DNA from: Levilinea saccharolytica
GTDB lineage: Bacteria; Chloroflexota; Anaerolineae; Anaerolineales; Anaerolineaceae
DNA length: 64,000 nt
Direction: 5' to 3'
NCBI RefSeq assembly: GCF_001306035.1
Contig: NZ_LGCM01000002.1
Span: forward strand, 62,001-126,000
Shown here piece after piece: positions 25,109 through 32,694 of this stretch. The position numbers were made by a program, and so were the translations under genes. Positions within the stretch are counted from its first letter, which is position 1. Each line of letters starts with the position of its first letter. The notes under the pieces were generated by a model. That model was not told the origin of the DNA. It made no database searches and saw nothing but the letters and a program-made list of their open reading frames with translations.

Positions 25109-25876
25109 ATGGATAAGAGCTTTTTAGATCTGCAATTTCGCGACCCTTCCAAAGCCGAGGGGGTTGATTTGGACGCGGTGGACGAAAGCCGCCAGCGGAT
25201 TCTGGTGGTGGAAGATGAGCCGGATACCGTTTTTCTGCTGAAGCAGATTCTGCGTATCGCAGGCTTCAACGTGCTGAGCGCCCCCAACGGGCACGAAGCC
25301 CTGAAGAAGCTGGCGGAATACCAGCCGGATCTGGTGCTGCTGGATATCATGATGCCGGAGATGGACGGGTGGGAAGCGCTGAATCACATGCGCAAGATGA
25401 GCAATATTCCGGTGATCGTGATTTCAGCCCTGGGCAGTAAGGAAGATGTGATCCAGGGTTTCTCCGAAGGGGTGGATGATTACCTCGCCAAGCCGTTTTA
25501 CAACGCCGAGGTGGTGGCGCGGGTGAAGGCAGTGCTGCGGCGGGCCGGCCGACCCCAGGAAGTGAGCCGCCTGGTCTTCCCGCAGGTGGATCTGGAAGTG
25601 GATTTGCTGACCCAGGAGGTGCTCTTTCACCGGCAGAGCATCCGCCTGACGCCCAAAGAATTTTCGGTGTTATCGGTGCTGGCCAAGCACTCCCCGGCGA
25701 TTGTGAGCTATTCGACCATCTCGCAGTCGGTGTGGGGGGAGGACAGCCAGGATACGCGCAAGCGCACCAAGTATCTGGTGTATTTGCTGCGGCGGAAATT
25801 TGAAAAGGTGCAGCCGCGGTTTGAGCTGATTTTGAATGTGGACCGACTGGGGTATAAGCTGCAAAGCGAACCGTAG
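25109..25876 (+). CDS. Orphan OmpR/PhoB-family response regulator
   Basis: A 255-residue regulator. A 28-residue N-terminal extension precedes the receiver: ILVVEDEPDT (acidic pocket Glu35, Asp36), LVLLDIMMPEMDG with phospho-acceptor Asp79, VISALG and YLAKPF. The C-terminal winged helix (about 155-252) has RLTPKEFSVLSVLAKH and DTRKRTKYLVYLLRRKFE, ending GYKL. No histidine kinase gene is next to it, so its partner is elsewhere. The following gene encodes a sortase-like protein, and the upstream region of the second sortase-like gene has 11-bp-phased half-sites of the sort this family binds, making these two its possible targets. Confidence 0.92.
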   Translation: MDKSFLDLQFRDPSKAEGVDLDAVDESRQRILVVEDEPDTVFLLKQILRIAGFNVLSAPNGHEALKKLAEYQPDLVLLDIMMPEMDGWEALNHMRKMSNIPVIVISALGSKEDVIQGFSEGVDDYLAKPFYNAEVVARVKAVLRRAGRPQEVSRLVFPQVDLEVDLLTQEVLFHRQSIRLTPKEFSVLSVLAKHSPAIVSYSTISQSVWGEDSQDTRKRTKYLVYLLRRKFEKVQPRFELILNVDRLGYKLQSEP

Positions 25877-25907
25877 GGGTTTCGGAGGGCGGTTTCTTAA
25901 TAATTGA

Positions 25908-25938
25908 GGTGCGTCCGCCGCAGGGCGCACCCTTTCTT
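25908..25938 (+). terminator. Intrinsic terminator after the response regulator
   Basis: GGTGCGTCC (25908-25916), loop GCCGCA, GGGCGCACC (25923-25931), then CTTTCTTT. It ends a few bases before the sortase gene. Confidence 0.75.
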
Positions 25939-25944
25939 TAACGG

Positions 25945-26712
25945 ATGGTTGAGCAGCGTATGAAAGCATGGGTGAGCCGGTACAGCGCATATGGAATGTT
26001 AGGTGTGGGGTTGGTGCTGCTGGTGATGGGGGCGGCGGGGCTGGCTCGGTTGATCTGGCCGGTTGATGCACCTTCCGCGGCGGCCGATCTGAGCGGGGGA
26101 GACGGCTTTGTGCCTATGGAAGTGCCGGTGAGCAGCCTGGAAAATGCCCCGGGCCTGGTAACGCCCACGGCATCCCCCGCGGCGGCAGGGGCTGCACCGC
26201 AGGAGGATGCGGCCGAGGCACGCGCTCTGGCTGCCACACAGCGCGCACGAATCCCCGAAGCGCCGGTTCACCTGCGCATTCCCTCGGTGGGGCTGGATGC
26301 GCCGGTGAAGCCCGCCTCGGCGCGCAAGGTGTGGATGGCAGCGCAGCAGTACGAGCAGTGGACCGCGCCGGATGAATTCGCGGCGGGCTGGCACGCAGAT
26401 TCGGCCCGCCTGGGTGAAATGGGCAATACGGTCTTGAACGGGCACCACAACGTGAGCGGCAAGGTGTTTGAGCACCTGGTGGACGTGAACGTGGGCGAGC
26501 AAATCGTGGTCGTGGGGGAAAAGGGCGGGGAATTCACTTTTGTGGTGGTGAACAAGATGATTCTGCCGGAGAAAGCGGCTAGCCCCGAAGAACGCCTGGA
26601 AAATGCACGCTGGATCATGACCTCGACGGATGAACGCCTGACCCTGGTGACCTGCTGGCCGGCGGATTCCAACACACACCGCCTGATTCTGGTGGCCAGC
26701 CCGCTGAATTGA
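25945..26712 (+). CDS. Membrane-anchored sortase-family transpeptidase
   Basis: A 255-residue protein. One N-terminal transmembrane helix (about 17-38), an Ala/Pro-rich stalk (about 40-105), then a sortase domain from 108: VHLRIPSVGLDAPV, NTVLNGHHN with catalytic His167 or His168, LTLVTCWP with nucleophile Cys237 and THRLILVA with Arg246. All three catalytic residues are present in the right order. Sortases join surface proteins bearing a C-terminal motif to the wall or to each other; no substrate with such a tail is seen nearby. ATG at 25960 is an alternative start. Chloroflexi often lack a classical Gram-positive wall, so the target is unclear. Confidence 0.88.
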   Translation: MVEQRMKAWVSRYSAYGMLGVGLVLLVMGAAGLARLIWPVDAPSAAADLSGGDGFVPMEVPVSSLENAPGLVTPTASPAAAGAAPQEDAAEARALAATQRARIPEAPVHLRIPSVGLDAPVKPASARKVWMAAQQYEQWTAPDEFAAGWHADSARLGEMGNTVLNGHHNVSGKVFEHLVDVNVGEQIVVVGEKGGEFTFVVVNKMILPEKAASPEERLENARWIMTSTDERLTLVTCWPADSNTHRLILVASPLN

Positions 26713-26745
26713 CCCGCTGTTGGAGACCGTGGGGGGAAAACCAAA

Positions 26746-26767
26746 ACGCTGCCGGTGGGGGCAGCGT
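26746..26767 (-). terminator. Terminator of the second sortase-like gene
   Basis: ACGCTGCC (26746-26753) and GGCAGCGT (26760-26767) form an 8-bp stem; on the minus strand the stem is followed by TTTGGTTTTCC. Confidence 0.7.
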
Positions 26768-26778
26768 CTGGCGCGGGA

Positions 26779-26818
26779 ACCGATAAAAACACCGATAACG
26801 ACCGATAAAAACCGATAA
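26779..26818. repeat. Four tandem ACCGATAA repeats
   Basis: ACCGATAA occurs at 26779, 26791, 26801 and 26811, with steps of 12, 10 and 10 bp, in the gap between two convergent sortase-like genes. The regular helical phase suggests a protein-binding array; function unknown. Confidence 0.75.
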
Positions 26819-26832
26819 GTCAACTGCCGAAA

Positions 26833-27534
26833 TTACTGGGTAAGCACGATGTAATCGGCAAGATTGAAACGATCCCAGGCCATGTCCACGGTATCGGCTG
26901 GAGCCGGAAGGGGGGAGGCCAGCAGGAATAACCGTCCCCAGGAAGGTTCGCTGCCCTGGGCGATGCAGGTTTGCAGCACCAGGCCGCCGCCCGCGCCGTA
27001 GGTTTGGTGGAAGAGCTGGCTGCTGGTGAGCAGGCTGCCGCCGTTGAGGGAGCGGAAGTCGGATTGAGGGCTTGTGGGGGTGAGGGCCTGATAACGCTGA
27101 ACGGCGTTGATCTGGTAATACTGCTGCTGACCGCCGCTGAGGATGACCACCAGAACGTCGCCGACAGTCAGCTGCTCAAAGACAGCACCAGCCAGGTGAT
27201 TGTGAGCCAGGATGCCGCGCCCGCCAAACTGGCGCGCCAGGGCAAATTCAGTCAGGGTGTCGGGTTGGGAGGAAACGAAGCCAGCATCCCCGGCGGGCTG
27301 CTGCACCACGGGGTAGGCCAGTTTGTTTTCCACATACAGACCGGTGATTTGCCCGTCCTGGGCGGGTTCCAAAGCAGCCGAGAACTCATCCAGGGTAGGC
27401 AGGGGAGCAACTTCCTCATGCAGCGCAGCGGCCAGCGGTGTCCCTGTGACCGGGATGCGCGCGGCAGGCTGGGTCACCATCAGGTTCACCAGGAGGGGCC
27501 ACAAGCAGAGGAAGGAGAGTTTTTTCAGGTTCAT
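26833..27534 (-). CDS. Secreted divergent sortase-like protein
   Basis: A 233-residue protein with a signal peptide (about 1-25). From about residue 60 it follows the sortase pattern: GLYVENKLAYPVVQ, GRGILAHNHLAGAVFEQLTVGDVLVV with His111 or His113, LVLQTCIAQ with Cys190 and WGRLFLLASP with Arg201. The triad is conserved but the surrounding sequence is far from LPXTG sortases, and there is no membrane anchor after cleavage. It could be a secreted sortase or a relative with another role. It is convergent with the anchored sortase at 25945-26712 and has its own AT-rich upstream region. Confidence 0.75.
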   Translation of the reverse strand: MNLKKLSFLCLWPLLVNLMVTQPAARIPVTGTPLAAALHEEVAPLPTLDEFSAALEPAQDGQITGLYVENKLAYPVVQQPAGDAGFVSSQPDTLTEFALARQFGGRGILAHNHLAGAVFEQLTVGDVLVVILSGGQQQYYQINAVQRYQALTPTSPQSDFRSLNGGSLLTSSQLFHQTYGAGGGLVLQTCIAQGSEPSWGRLFLLASPLPAPADTVDMAWDRFNLADYIVLTQ

Positions 27535-27546
27535 TCAAATCACTTG

Positions 27547-27635
27547 GTTATAAACTGATCATTGGTTTGGTTAGGATTTAGTTATATGATAATTTATATA
27601 CGGTTACTATGCAATAGTTAAGGGCGCAAGCTTGC
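27547..27635 (-). promoter_or_regulatory. AT-rich upstream region with phased TAAC half-sites
   Basis: On the minus strand TAAC occurs with its outer base at 27620, 27606, 27584, 27573 and 27550 (steps 14, 22, 11, 23). Most are close to multiples of 11 bp, as for PhoB/PhoP-type direct repeats; the clearest pair is TAACTAAATCC-TAACCAAAC. TATAAA- and TATAAC-like -10 candidates lie among them. A perfect palindrome GCAAGCTTGC is at 27626-27635. It precedes the gene at 26833-27534. Confidence 0.5.
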
Positions 27636-27715
27636 AAAAATGTAAATTCACTGCCGGGGTGAGGAGAAAATTAGAGAAAAGAGCGAGCCAGAGGGTTTTA
27701 AGATAGGCGGGCTTA

Positions 27716-27724
27716 TGGTATAAT
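27716..27724 (+). promoter_or_regulatory. Extended -10 promoter of the yebC-ruvCA operon
   Basis: TGGTATAAT (27716-27724), a TGn-TATAAT box, 50 bases before the yebC start. The -35 region is poor, as is usual for extended -10 promoters. Confidence 0.65.
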
Positions 27725-27773
27725 CATCCGGTAATTCGCAACCTATCCCGGTGAACGTGCTAGGAGAAACAGT

Positions 27774-28529
27774 ATGTCTGGACATTCAAAATGGGCAACC
27801 ATTAAGCGCAAAAAAGGCGCTACGGATGCAAAACGCGGGGCCGTTTTTACCCGTCTGACTCGAGAAATTGTCATGGCTGCGCGTGAAGGCGGGGGAGACG
27901 CCGAATCGAACTTCCGGCTGCGGCTGGCTGTGGACCGGGCGCGTTCGCAGAATATGCCGAAAGAAAACATTGAGCGGGCGATTAAACGGGGTACCGGCGA
28001 AAGCAAGGAAGGCAACACGTTTGAAGAGGTGTTTTACGAAGGCTATGCCCCTCATGCTGTGGCGCTGATGATCCAATGCCTGACGGAAAACCGCAATCGG
28101 ACGGTAGCGGATGTGCGCCACATTTTGTCGCGCTCCGGCGGCAATTTGGGCGAAGGCGGCTCGGTGGCGTGGCAGTTCAAGCGAATTGCTTATTTCTCCC
28201 TTCCGGCGGCTGGCTTGGATTTTGATAAGATCTTCGAACTGGCGGTGGAAGGCGGCGCGGACGACGTGACCAGCGACGACGAATCCATCGAAATTTTTGC
28301 GCCAGTCGAAAGCTTCAAAACTATCAGCGATGTGCTGCACAAAGCCAAAATCCAACCCGAAGAAGCCGAGCTGCGCATGATCCCCACTCAGGAGATGGAG
28401 CTGGATGTTGAGAAAACGCTTCAGGTGCTGCGCACGGTGGAAGCGCTGGAAGAGTTGGACGATGTGACCAACGTGTACTCTTCGCTGCGCATTTCCGAGG
28501 AGGCCATGGCGGCTTTGGAGTCGGAATAG
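27774..28529 (+). CDS. yebC: YebC/PmpR-family protein (TACO1-like)
   Basis: A 251-residue protein with the invariant start [32 protein letters not shown], then [21 protein letters not shown]-type sequence, [29 protein letters not shown] and GGSVAWQF. Length and order match the family. It was named as a DNA-binding regulator; more recent work in several bacteria links it to translation of proline-rich stretches. AGGAG lies about 8 bases before ATG. Its position ahead of ruvC is a common arrangement in many bacteria. Confidence 0.97.
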   Translation: MSGHSKWATIKRKKGATDAKRGAVFTRLTREIVMAAREGGGDAESNFRLRLAVDRARSQNMPKENIERAIKRGTGESKEGNTFEEVFYEGYAPHAVALMIQCLTENRNRTVADVRHILSRSGGNLGEGGSVAWQFKRIAYFSLPAAGLDFDKIFELAVEGGADDVTSDDESIEIFAPVESFKTISDVLHKAKIQPEEAELRMIPTQEMELDVEKTLQVLRTVEALEELDDVTNVYSSLRISEEAMAALESE

Positions 28530-28533
28530 GGCT

Positions 28534-29025
28534 ATGTTGGTGGTTGGGATTGATCCCGGCACCGCCCGCACCGGCTATGGTTTTGTGGCCGAAAACGCCC
28601 AAGGAGACCTGGAGGCCGTGGCTTATGGGGTCATCGAGACTCCGGCCGGCATGGAACCCGAAAAGCGTTTGCAGATCTTGTATCGCGAATTAAATCAATT
28701 ACTGCTTCTCCACCGCCCGCAGTCCGCAGGGGTGGAGAAGTTGTTTTTTGACCGCAACGTGACCACGGCGCTGGCGGTGGGGCAGGCGCGGGGGGTGGCG
28801 CTGCTGGCGTTGGTGGAAAACCAGGTGGCGGTGTCAGAATATACGCCCGTAGCGGTGAAGCAGGCGGTGGTGGGCTACGGCGGCGCGGATAAAAACCAGG
28901 TGCAGCAGATGGTGACGGCGCTTTTGGGGCTGGAAAAAATCCCCAAGCCAGATGACGCCGCAGACGCGCTGGCGGTGGCGATTTGCCACCTGCATTCCAG
29001 CCGTTTTGCACGCATGGCAGAATAA
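28534..29025 (+). CDS. ruvC: Holliday junction resolvase RuvC
   Basis: A 163-residue endonuclease. [14 protein letters not shown] holds the first catalytic Asp (Asp7), [23 protein letters not shown] the catalytic Glu, and [17 protein letters not shown] the last acidic residues. It cuts four-way junctions as a dimer after branch migration by RuvAB. It starts four bases after yebC. ruvA is two genes downstream, but ruvB is not in this window. Confidence 0.97.
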   Translation: MLVVGIDPGTARTGYGFVAENAQGDLEAVAYGVIETPAGMEPEKRLQILYRELNQLLLLHRPQSAGVEKLFFDRNVTTALAVGQARGVALLALVENQVAVSEYTPVAVKQAVVGYGGADKNQVQQMVTALLGLEKIPKPDDAADALAVAICHLHSSRFARMAE

Positions 29026-29037
29026 GGGCAGGGGCAA

Positions 29038-29853
29038 ATGCAGATCACCAGCAGCGCGAACCCGAAGATCAAAGAAATCCGCAAACTGCGCGAGCGCAAG
29101 GCCCGCCAGGAAAGCGGCTTATTTTATGTAGAAGGCCTGCGGCATGTGATGGAAGCCAGCCAGCAGCAGGCTGGCATTGAGACTCTGGTGGTGGCGCCGG
29201 AACTGCTGACCAGCGCGGTGGGGCGTGAATTCGCAGCGGCGCAGGCGCGCCAGGGCGTGCCCGTGCTGGAGGTCAGCGCGGAGGTGTTCGCCGGACTGGC
29301 CTTAAAAGAAGGCCCGGTGGGGCTGGCGGCGGTGGTGCGGCAGCGCTGGTGGGGGGCCGAGGCGGTGCAGGGAGGCCTGTGGGCGGCGCTGGACGCGGTG
29401 GCTGACCCGGGCAATTTGGGCACCATTTTGCGCACGCTGGACGCGGTGGGCGGCGAGGGGGTGATTTTGCTGGATCACAGCACCGATCCCTACGACCCCA
29501 CGGCGGTGCGGGCCAGCATGGGGGCGGTGTTCACCCAAAAGCTGGTGAAAATGAGCTTTGATGCTTTTGCCGCCTGGAAGCAAGCCGGGGGGCTGCCGGT
29601 GGTGGGCACCTCTGACCGCGGGCCGCAGGATTATCATTACCACACCTACCCTGAGGCGATGGTGCTGCTGATGGGCAGCGAACGCCAGGGTTTGCAGCCG
29701 CAGCATCTGGCCCTATGCGATGCGTTGGTGCGGATTCCCATGCAGGGGCAGTGCGACTCTTTGAATCTGGCTGTGGCGACCGCGGTGGTGCTGTATGAAA
29801 TTTACAATCACCGGCGCGATCCACAGGCCGGGCAGTTGGGAGGCGAGCGATGA
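29038..29853 (+). CDS. TrmH/SpoU-family RNA 2'-O-methyltransferase
   Basis: A 271-residue enzyme. The N-terminal substrate-binding domain starts ITSSANPKIKEIRKLRERKARQESGLFYVEGLRHV, the usual form of RlmB/TrmH-like 'NPxIKxixkL' proteins. The knotted SPOUT domain has motif 1 ADPGNLGTILRTLDAVG, motif 2 VLLMGSERQGL and motif 3 IPMQGQCDSLNLAVATAVVLYE. It uses S-adenosylmethionine to methylate a ribose in rRNA or tRNA; the target cannot be inferred. It sits between ruvC and ruvA and its stop overlaps the ruvA start (ATGA). Confidence 0.92.
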   Translation: MQITSSANPKIKEIRKLRERKARQESGLFYVEGLRHVMEASQQQAGIETLVVAPELLTSAVGREFAAAQARQGVPVLEVSAEVFAGLALKEGPVGLAAVVRQRWWGAEAVQGGLWAALDAVADPGNLGTILRTLDAVGGEGVILLDHSTDPYDPTAVRASMGAVFTQKLVKMSFDAFAAWKQAGGLPVVGTSDRGPQDYHYHTYPEAMVLLMGSERQGLQPQHLALCDALVRIPMQGQCDSLNLAVATAVVLYEIYNHRRDPQAGQLGGER

Positions 29854-30425
29854 TCGCGAGCGTGAGCGGGGATGTGCAGGCAGTTCTGGAAGACAGTCTG
29901 ATCGTGGGCGTGGGTGGGGTGGGGCTGCGCGTGTTTGTGACCGCGGCGGTGCGCGCCCAGGTGCATGTGGGCGACGGGGTGTTCTTGTTCACCACCCTGA
30001 TCGTGCGCGAGGACCTTTTGGCACTGTACGGCTTTGAGACCCAGGAAGAGGAGCGCTTTTTTAACCTGCTGTTGGGGGCCGACGGCGTGGGGCCAAAGCT
30101 GGCGCTGGCGGTGCTGTCTACATTAAATGTGGAAGCCATTCGGCGGGCGGTTCTGGCGGAGCAGGCAGATATTTTCAGCCGCGTGTCGGGGGTGGGCAAG
30201 AAGACGGCTCAGAAGATCCTGCTGCATTTGCAGGGCAAGGTGGGGGCTGGCAGCGGGCTGGAGGTGATGGCGCTGGGGGATGCGGATGGGGATGTGTTGG
30301 ACGCGCTGACCGCCCTGGGCTACAGCGTGGTGGAAGCGCAGACCGCCATCCAGGCCATCCCGCGGGACGCGCCGCCGGACATGGAGACGCGCCTGCGGCT
30401 GGCGCTGCAATATTTCTCGCGCTGA
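29850..30425 (+). CDS. ruvA: Holliday junction branch migration protein RuvA
   Basis: A 191-residue protein. The OB-fold domain opens MIASVSGDVQAVLEDSLIVGVGGVGLRVFV and contains REDLLALYGF; two helix-hairpin-helix motifs follow (GADGVGPKLALAVLS and VSGVGKKTAQKILLHL); the C-terminal domain III (about 145-191) has LDALTALGYSVVEAQTAI and would contact RuvB. Slightly longer spacing than E. coli but complete. Last gene of the operon, followed by a strong terminator. ruvB must lie elsewhere. Confidence 0.96.
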   Translation: MIASVSGDVQAVLEDSLIVGVGGVGLRVFVTAAVRAQVHVGDGVFLFTTLIVREDLLALYGFETQEEERFFNLLLGADGVGPKLALAVLSTLNVEAIRRAVLAEQADIFSRVSGVGKKTAQKILLHLQGKVGAGSGLEVMALGDADGDVLDALTALGYSVVEAQTAIQAIPRDAPPDMETRLRLALQYFSR

Positions 30426-30449
30426 GACCGAACTTTACACCGACAAACG

Positions 30450-30488
30450 ACAGGTCAGCCCGTACACAAACGGTTGGCCTGTTTTTTT
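30450..30488 (+). terminator. Intrinsic terminator after ruvA
   Basis: ACAGGTCAGCC (30450-30460) pairs with GGTTGGCCTGT (30472-30482) with two G-U pairs, followed by seven T. It marks the left border of the block with shared promoters. Confidence 0.9.
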
Positions 30489-30572
30489 CGTCCCTACAGG
30501 GGGGAGGCGCGCTGGCCATCTATGGGGAATGTGGATTTAGAACTGCTCCTGACCAACTGGCCAGCCAAAATC

Positions 30573-30639
30573 TTAGCCAGGCGACCAAGCCCAGCCTCCA
30601 CCGGCGTGGGGGGATGATGGGGGGTAAGGGGGGTATCAT
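30573..30639 (+). promoter_or_regulatory. Shared-type promoter, copy 1
   Basis: GACCAA at 30583, C-rich half CCTCCACC (30595-30602), TGGGGGG (30607-30613), then -10 TATCAT at 30634-30639, exactly 51 bp after the first G of GACCAA. The position of a -35 hexamer (30611-30616) reads GGGATG. It serves the lipoprotein gene at 30662. Confidence 0.6.
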
Positions 30640-30661
30640 GGGTCGTGAAAGGAACTCAGCC

Positions 30662-31585
30662 ATGAAGAAAACCATTTTACCCCTCACCCTGCTTGCCCTG
30701 ACGGCCCTGGCCTGCAACATGACCGTTTCGTTTGCGCCCACCAGTCAGCCGGAGCCTGAACCCACCCGGGTGTCGCCCACTTTAACCTTGCCCGCCGCGC
30801 CGACGCAGGCCGTTCCCACGCAGCCGCAGCCGACGAGCGAAGTTCCCAATTTGCCGGAACCCACCGTTCCGCCGCAGCCGCTGAGCGGCTCGACCATCAC
30901 GTTTCACCGGCTGACGGTCACCCTGCCGCAAACGGTGGCGAATGGGGCCAGCGGCAGTGAAATTCCCCGCAATGACAGCCCCGAGGCGGCTCAATGGCAG
31001 AAAACCCCCGGGCATTTGCAGGTCAGCCTGGACGGCTATTACGCACTGCAAGGCAAGACAAACCAGCCAGCGATCTACGTTTTTCCGGCTTTGGAATACG
31101 CTGAACTGGCGCCCGCTGCCTTTGAGAGCATCCACCGCCTGCGGAACTATCTCTATGATCCTAACAACGTTCCGGCTCTGGATCAGATGCCTGGTGTGCC
31201 GTTTATGAACGCCAAGATCTTGTTCGCTGCGCAGATCCTGCCGCTGTCTTTCCAGAACGGCACAGGCGTGCGCTACATCACCGAATACGCCCAAGGCCCG
31301 GTGCAGGCCAATAACACCGACCTGTTCTACAACTACATCGGCGTGACGGATGACGGAAACGACTATGTCGTGGTCATCCTGCCCATCACCAGCCCGGTGC
31401 TGGCCGAAAGCGGCGATCTGAACGCGCCCGTCCCCAGCGGCGGCGTACCCTACCCGGACAACGGGCGGGCGGATCCCTATTTCATCGCCATCAGCGACCT
31501 GCTCAACGTGCAGCCGGGCGGCAGTTTTTCGCCCAGCCTGGACATGCTGGACAGCCTCATCCAATCAATCTCGATTGCTCCATAG
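30662..31585 (+). CDS. Lipoprotein of unknown function
   Basis: A 307-residue protein with a lipoprotein signal (LLALTALAC, cleavage before Cys19 or so), a Pro/Thr/Gln-rich stalk to about residue 75, then an extracellular domain of about 230 residues: ITFHRLTVTLPQTVANGASGSEIP, GHLQVSLDGYYAL, QPAIYVFPALEYAEL, FQNGTGVRYITEYAQGP and NYIGVTDDGNDYVVVILPI. This pattern is seen in surface lipoproteins of Anaerolineae but I cannot give it a function. The start at 30662 has AAGGA nine bases before it and begins the signal peptide. Promoter copy 1 precedes it. Confidence 0.85.
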   Translation: MKKTILPLTLLALTALACNMTVSFAPTSQPEPEPTRVSPTLTLPAAPTQAVPTQPQPTSEVPNLPEPTVPPQPLSGSTITFHRLTVTLPQTVANGASGSEIPRNDSPEAAQWQKTPGHLQVSLDGYYALQGKTNQPAIYVFPALEYAELAPAAFESIHRLRNYLYDPNNVPALDQMPGVPFMNAKILFAAQILPLSFQNGTGVRYITEYAQGPVQANNTDLFYNYIGVTDDGNDYVVVILPITSPVLAESGDLNAPVPSGGVPYPDNGRADPYFIAISDLLNVQPGGSFSPSLDMLDSLIQSISIAP

Positions 31586-31611
31586 TCCGCAGCCGGAGCG
31601 AACCTCCCCCA

Positions 31612-31637
31612 GCCAGGGGTGCAAGCGCACCCCTGGC
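31612..31637 (+). other. Strong intergenic hairpin before the GNAT gene
   Basis: A perfect 11-bp stem, GCCAGGGGTGC with its complement, and a 4-base loop. No T-run follows; AGAAAGG comes directly after it. It could stabilise or regulate the mRNA between the lipoprotein and GNAT genes rather than terminate. Confidence 0.6.
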
Positions 31638-31650
31638 AGAAAGGCTACGA

Positions 31651-32589
31651 ATGAAAACAACCCACCGCGATTATTCGGAAGAGAACGGCGATTTCCACCG
31701 TCTGGTGCGCTATTTTACAGCCGGCCCGCTTCCCCGGCGGACGCACAGCACCTGGTGCCTGGGCAGGCTGGTGGATTGGAAATACGCCTTGTATGAACGA
31801 AAGCGCGCCTACGCCTCGTTTTGCAACGAAAATGCGCACCTGTGGTTTGACGCTTTTGGCGAATTGGCGGGTTTTGCCGTTTTGGAGGGGGGAACGAGCG
31901 AATTTCAGATCCTGACCCTGCCGGGTTACCGCCTATTGTATCCAGAGATGCTGGAATGGGTTCTAGAAGCCGGGCGGGAACCACCCGCCCAATACGGCTG
32001 TGGTTTTTCAACCGAGGTGACGGAATTTCAGCAGTGGGAAATCGGGGCGTTGGAGCGGTGTGGGTTTCAGCGTGAGGATGAATTCTTCACGCGGCGTTTT
32101 GACCTGACGGGCGAATTGGCCCCGCGCATTCCGCTGCTGCCGGGATTTGAGATGGTGGACCTGCACACCTGCCCGGATTACCGCGCTCAGGCTCGCCTGC
32201 GCGCCAACGCTTTCCAAAAAAAGGCTGATCTCAGCGAAGCCGAGATGGAAGAACGCCTGCGGTTCTATAACCGCAATCAGAACAGCCCCATTTACCATGC
32301 GCCGACTGACCTGTGCGTGCGGGCGGCGGATGGGCGCTTTGCATCGGGCTGTGAGGCTTTGATCAACGCGCCCGGCATGGAGGCAGATATCGAACGGGTG
32401 TGCACCCACAGCGATTTCCGTCAGCGCGGCCTGGCTCGGGCGGTGATTTTGGAGTGTCTGCACCGGCTGAAAGACCTGGGCCTGGCGAACGCCTACATCA
32501 CCGGCTACAGCCCAGCGGCTGTGGGACTGTACGGCTCGCTGGGCGCGGCGGACGAAGTGAGAGCCTATTGCTATGAAATGAAGAACTGA
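31651..32589 (+). CDS. GNAT-family N-acetyltransferase with extra N-terminal domain
   Basis: A 312-residue protein, twice the length of a single GNAT domain. The C-terminal half (about 165-310) has the acetyl-CoA loop as VCTHSDFRQRGLARAVILECLHRL and the final strand NAYITGYSPAAVGLYGSLGA. The N-terminal half (WKYALYERKRAY, LWFDAFGELAGFAVLEGG, LTLPGYRLLYPEMLEWVL) looks like a second, degenerate GNAT fold. Acceptor unknown. A comparable two-part GNAT protein lies at 40194. It probably belongs to the same unit as the lipoprotein gene, 65 bases upstream. Confidence 0.83.
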   Translation: MKTTHRDYSEENGDFHRLVRYFTAGPLPRRTHSTWCLGRLVDWKYALYERKRAYASFCNENAHLWFDAFGELAGFAVLEGGTSEFQILTLPGYRLLYPEMLEWVLEAGREPPAQYGCGFSTEVTEFQQWEIGALERCGFQREDEFFTRRFDLTGELAPRIPLLPGFEMVDLHTCPDYRAQARLRANAFQKKADLSEAEMEERLRFYNRNQNSPIYHAPTDLCVRAADGRFASGCEALINAPGMEADIERVCTHSDFRQRGLARAVILECLHRLKDLGLANAYITGYSPAAVGLYGSLGAADEVRAYCYEMKN

Positions 32590-32591
32590 AA

Positions 32592-32658
32592 CTGTCCACC
32601 TGACCAGTCCCGAACTCTCCCAAAATGGGGGAGGACGGGGCGGCCAGACCGGTATGAT
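32592..32658 (+). promoter_or_regulatory. Shared-type promoter, copy 2
   Basis: CTGTCCACCT (32592-32601), GACCAG (32602-32607), AACTCTCCC (32613-32621), TGGGGGAGGA (32626-32635), then -10 TATGAT at 32653-32658, 51 bp after the first G of GACCAG. It serves the acyl-CoA ligase-like / nitrilase / amidase operon. Confidence 0.7.
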
Positions 32659-32694
32659 GACTATACCAAAATTCTTTTGACACCGGAGAACCCT

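Noticed and set aside
26779-26818. CRISPR array
   Set aside because: Units are 8 bases with 2-4-base gaps and there are no spacers of normal size or cas genes.
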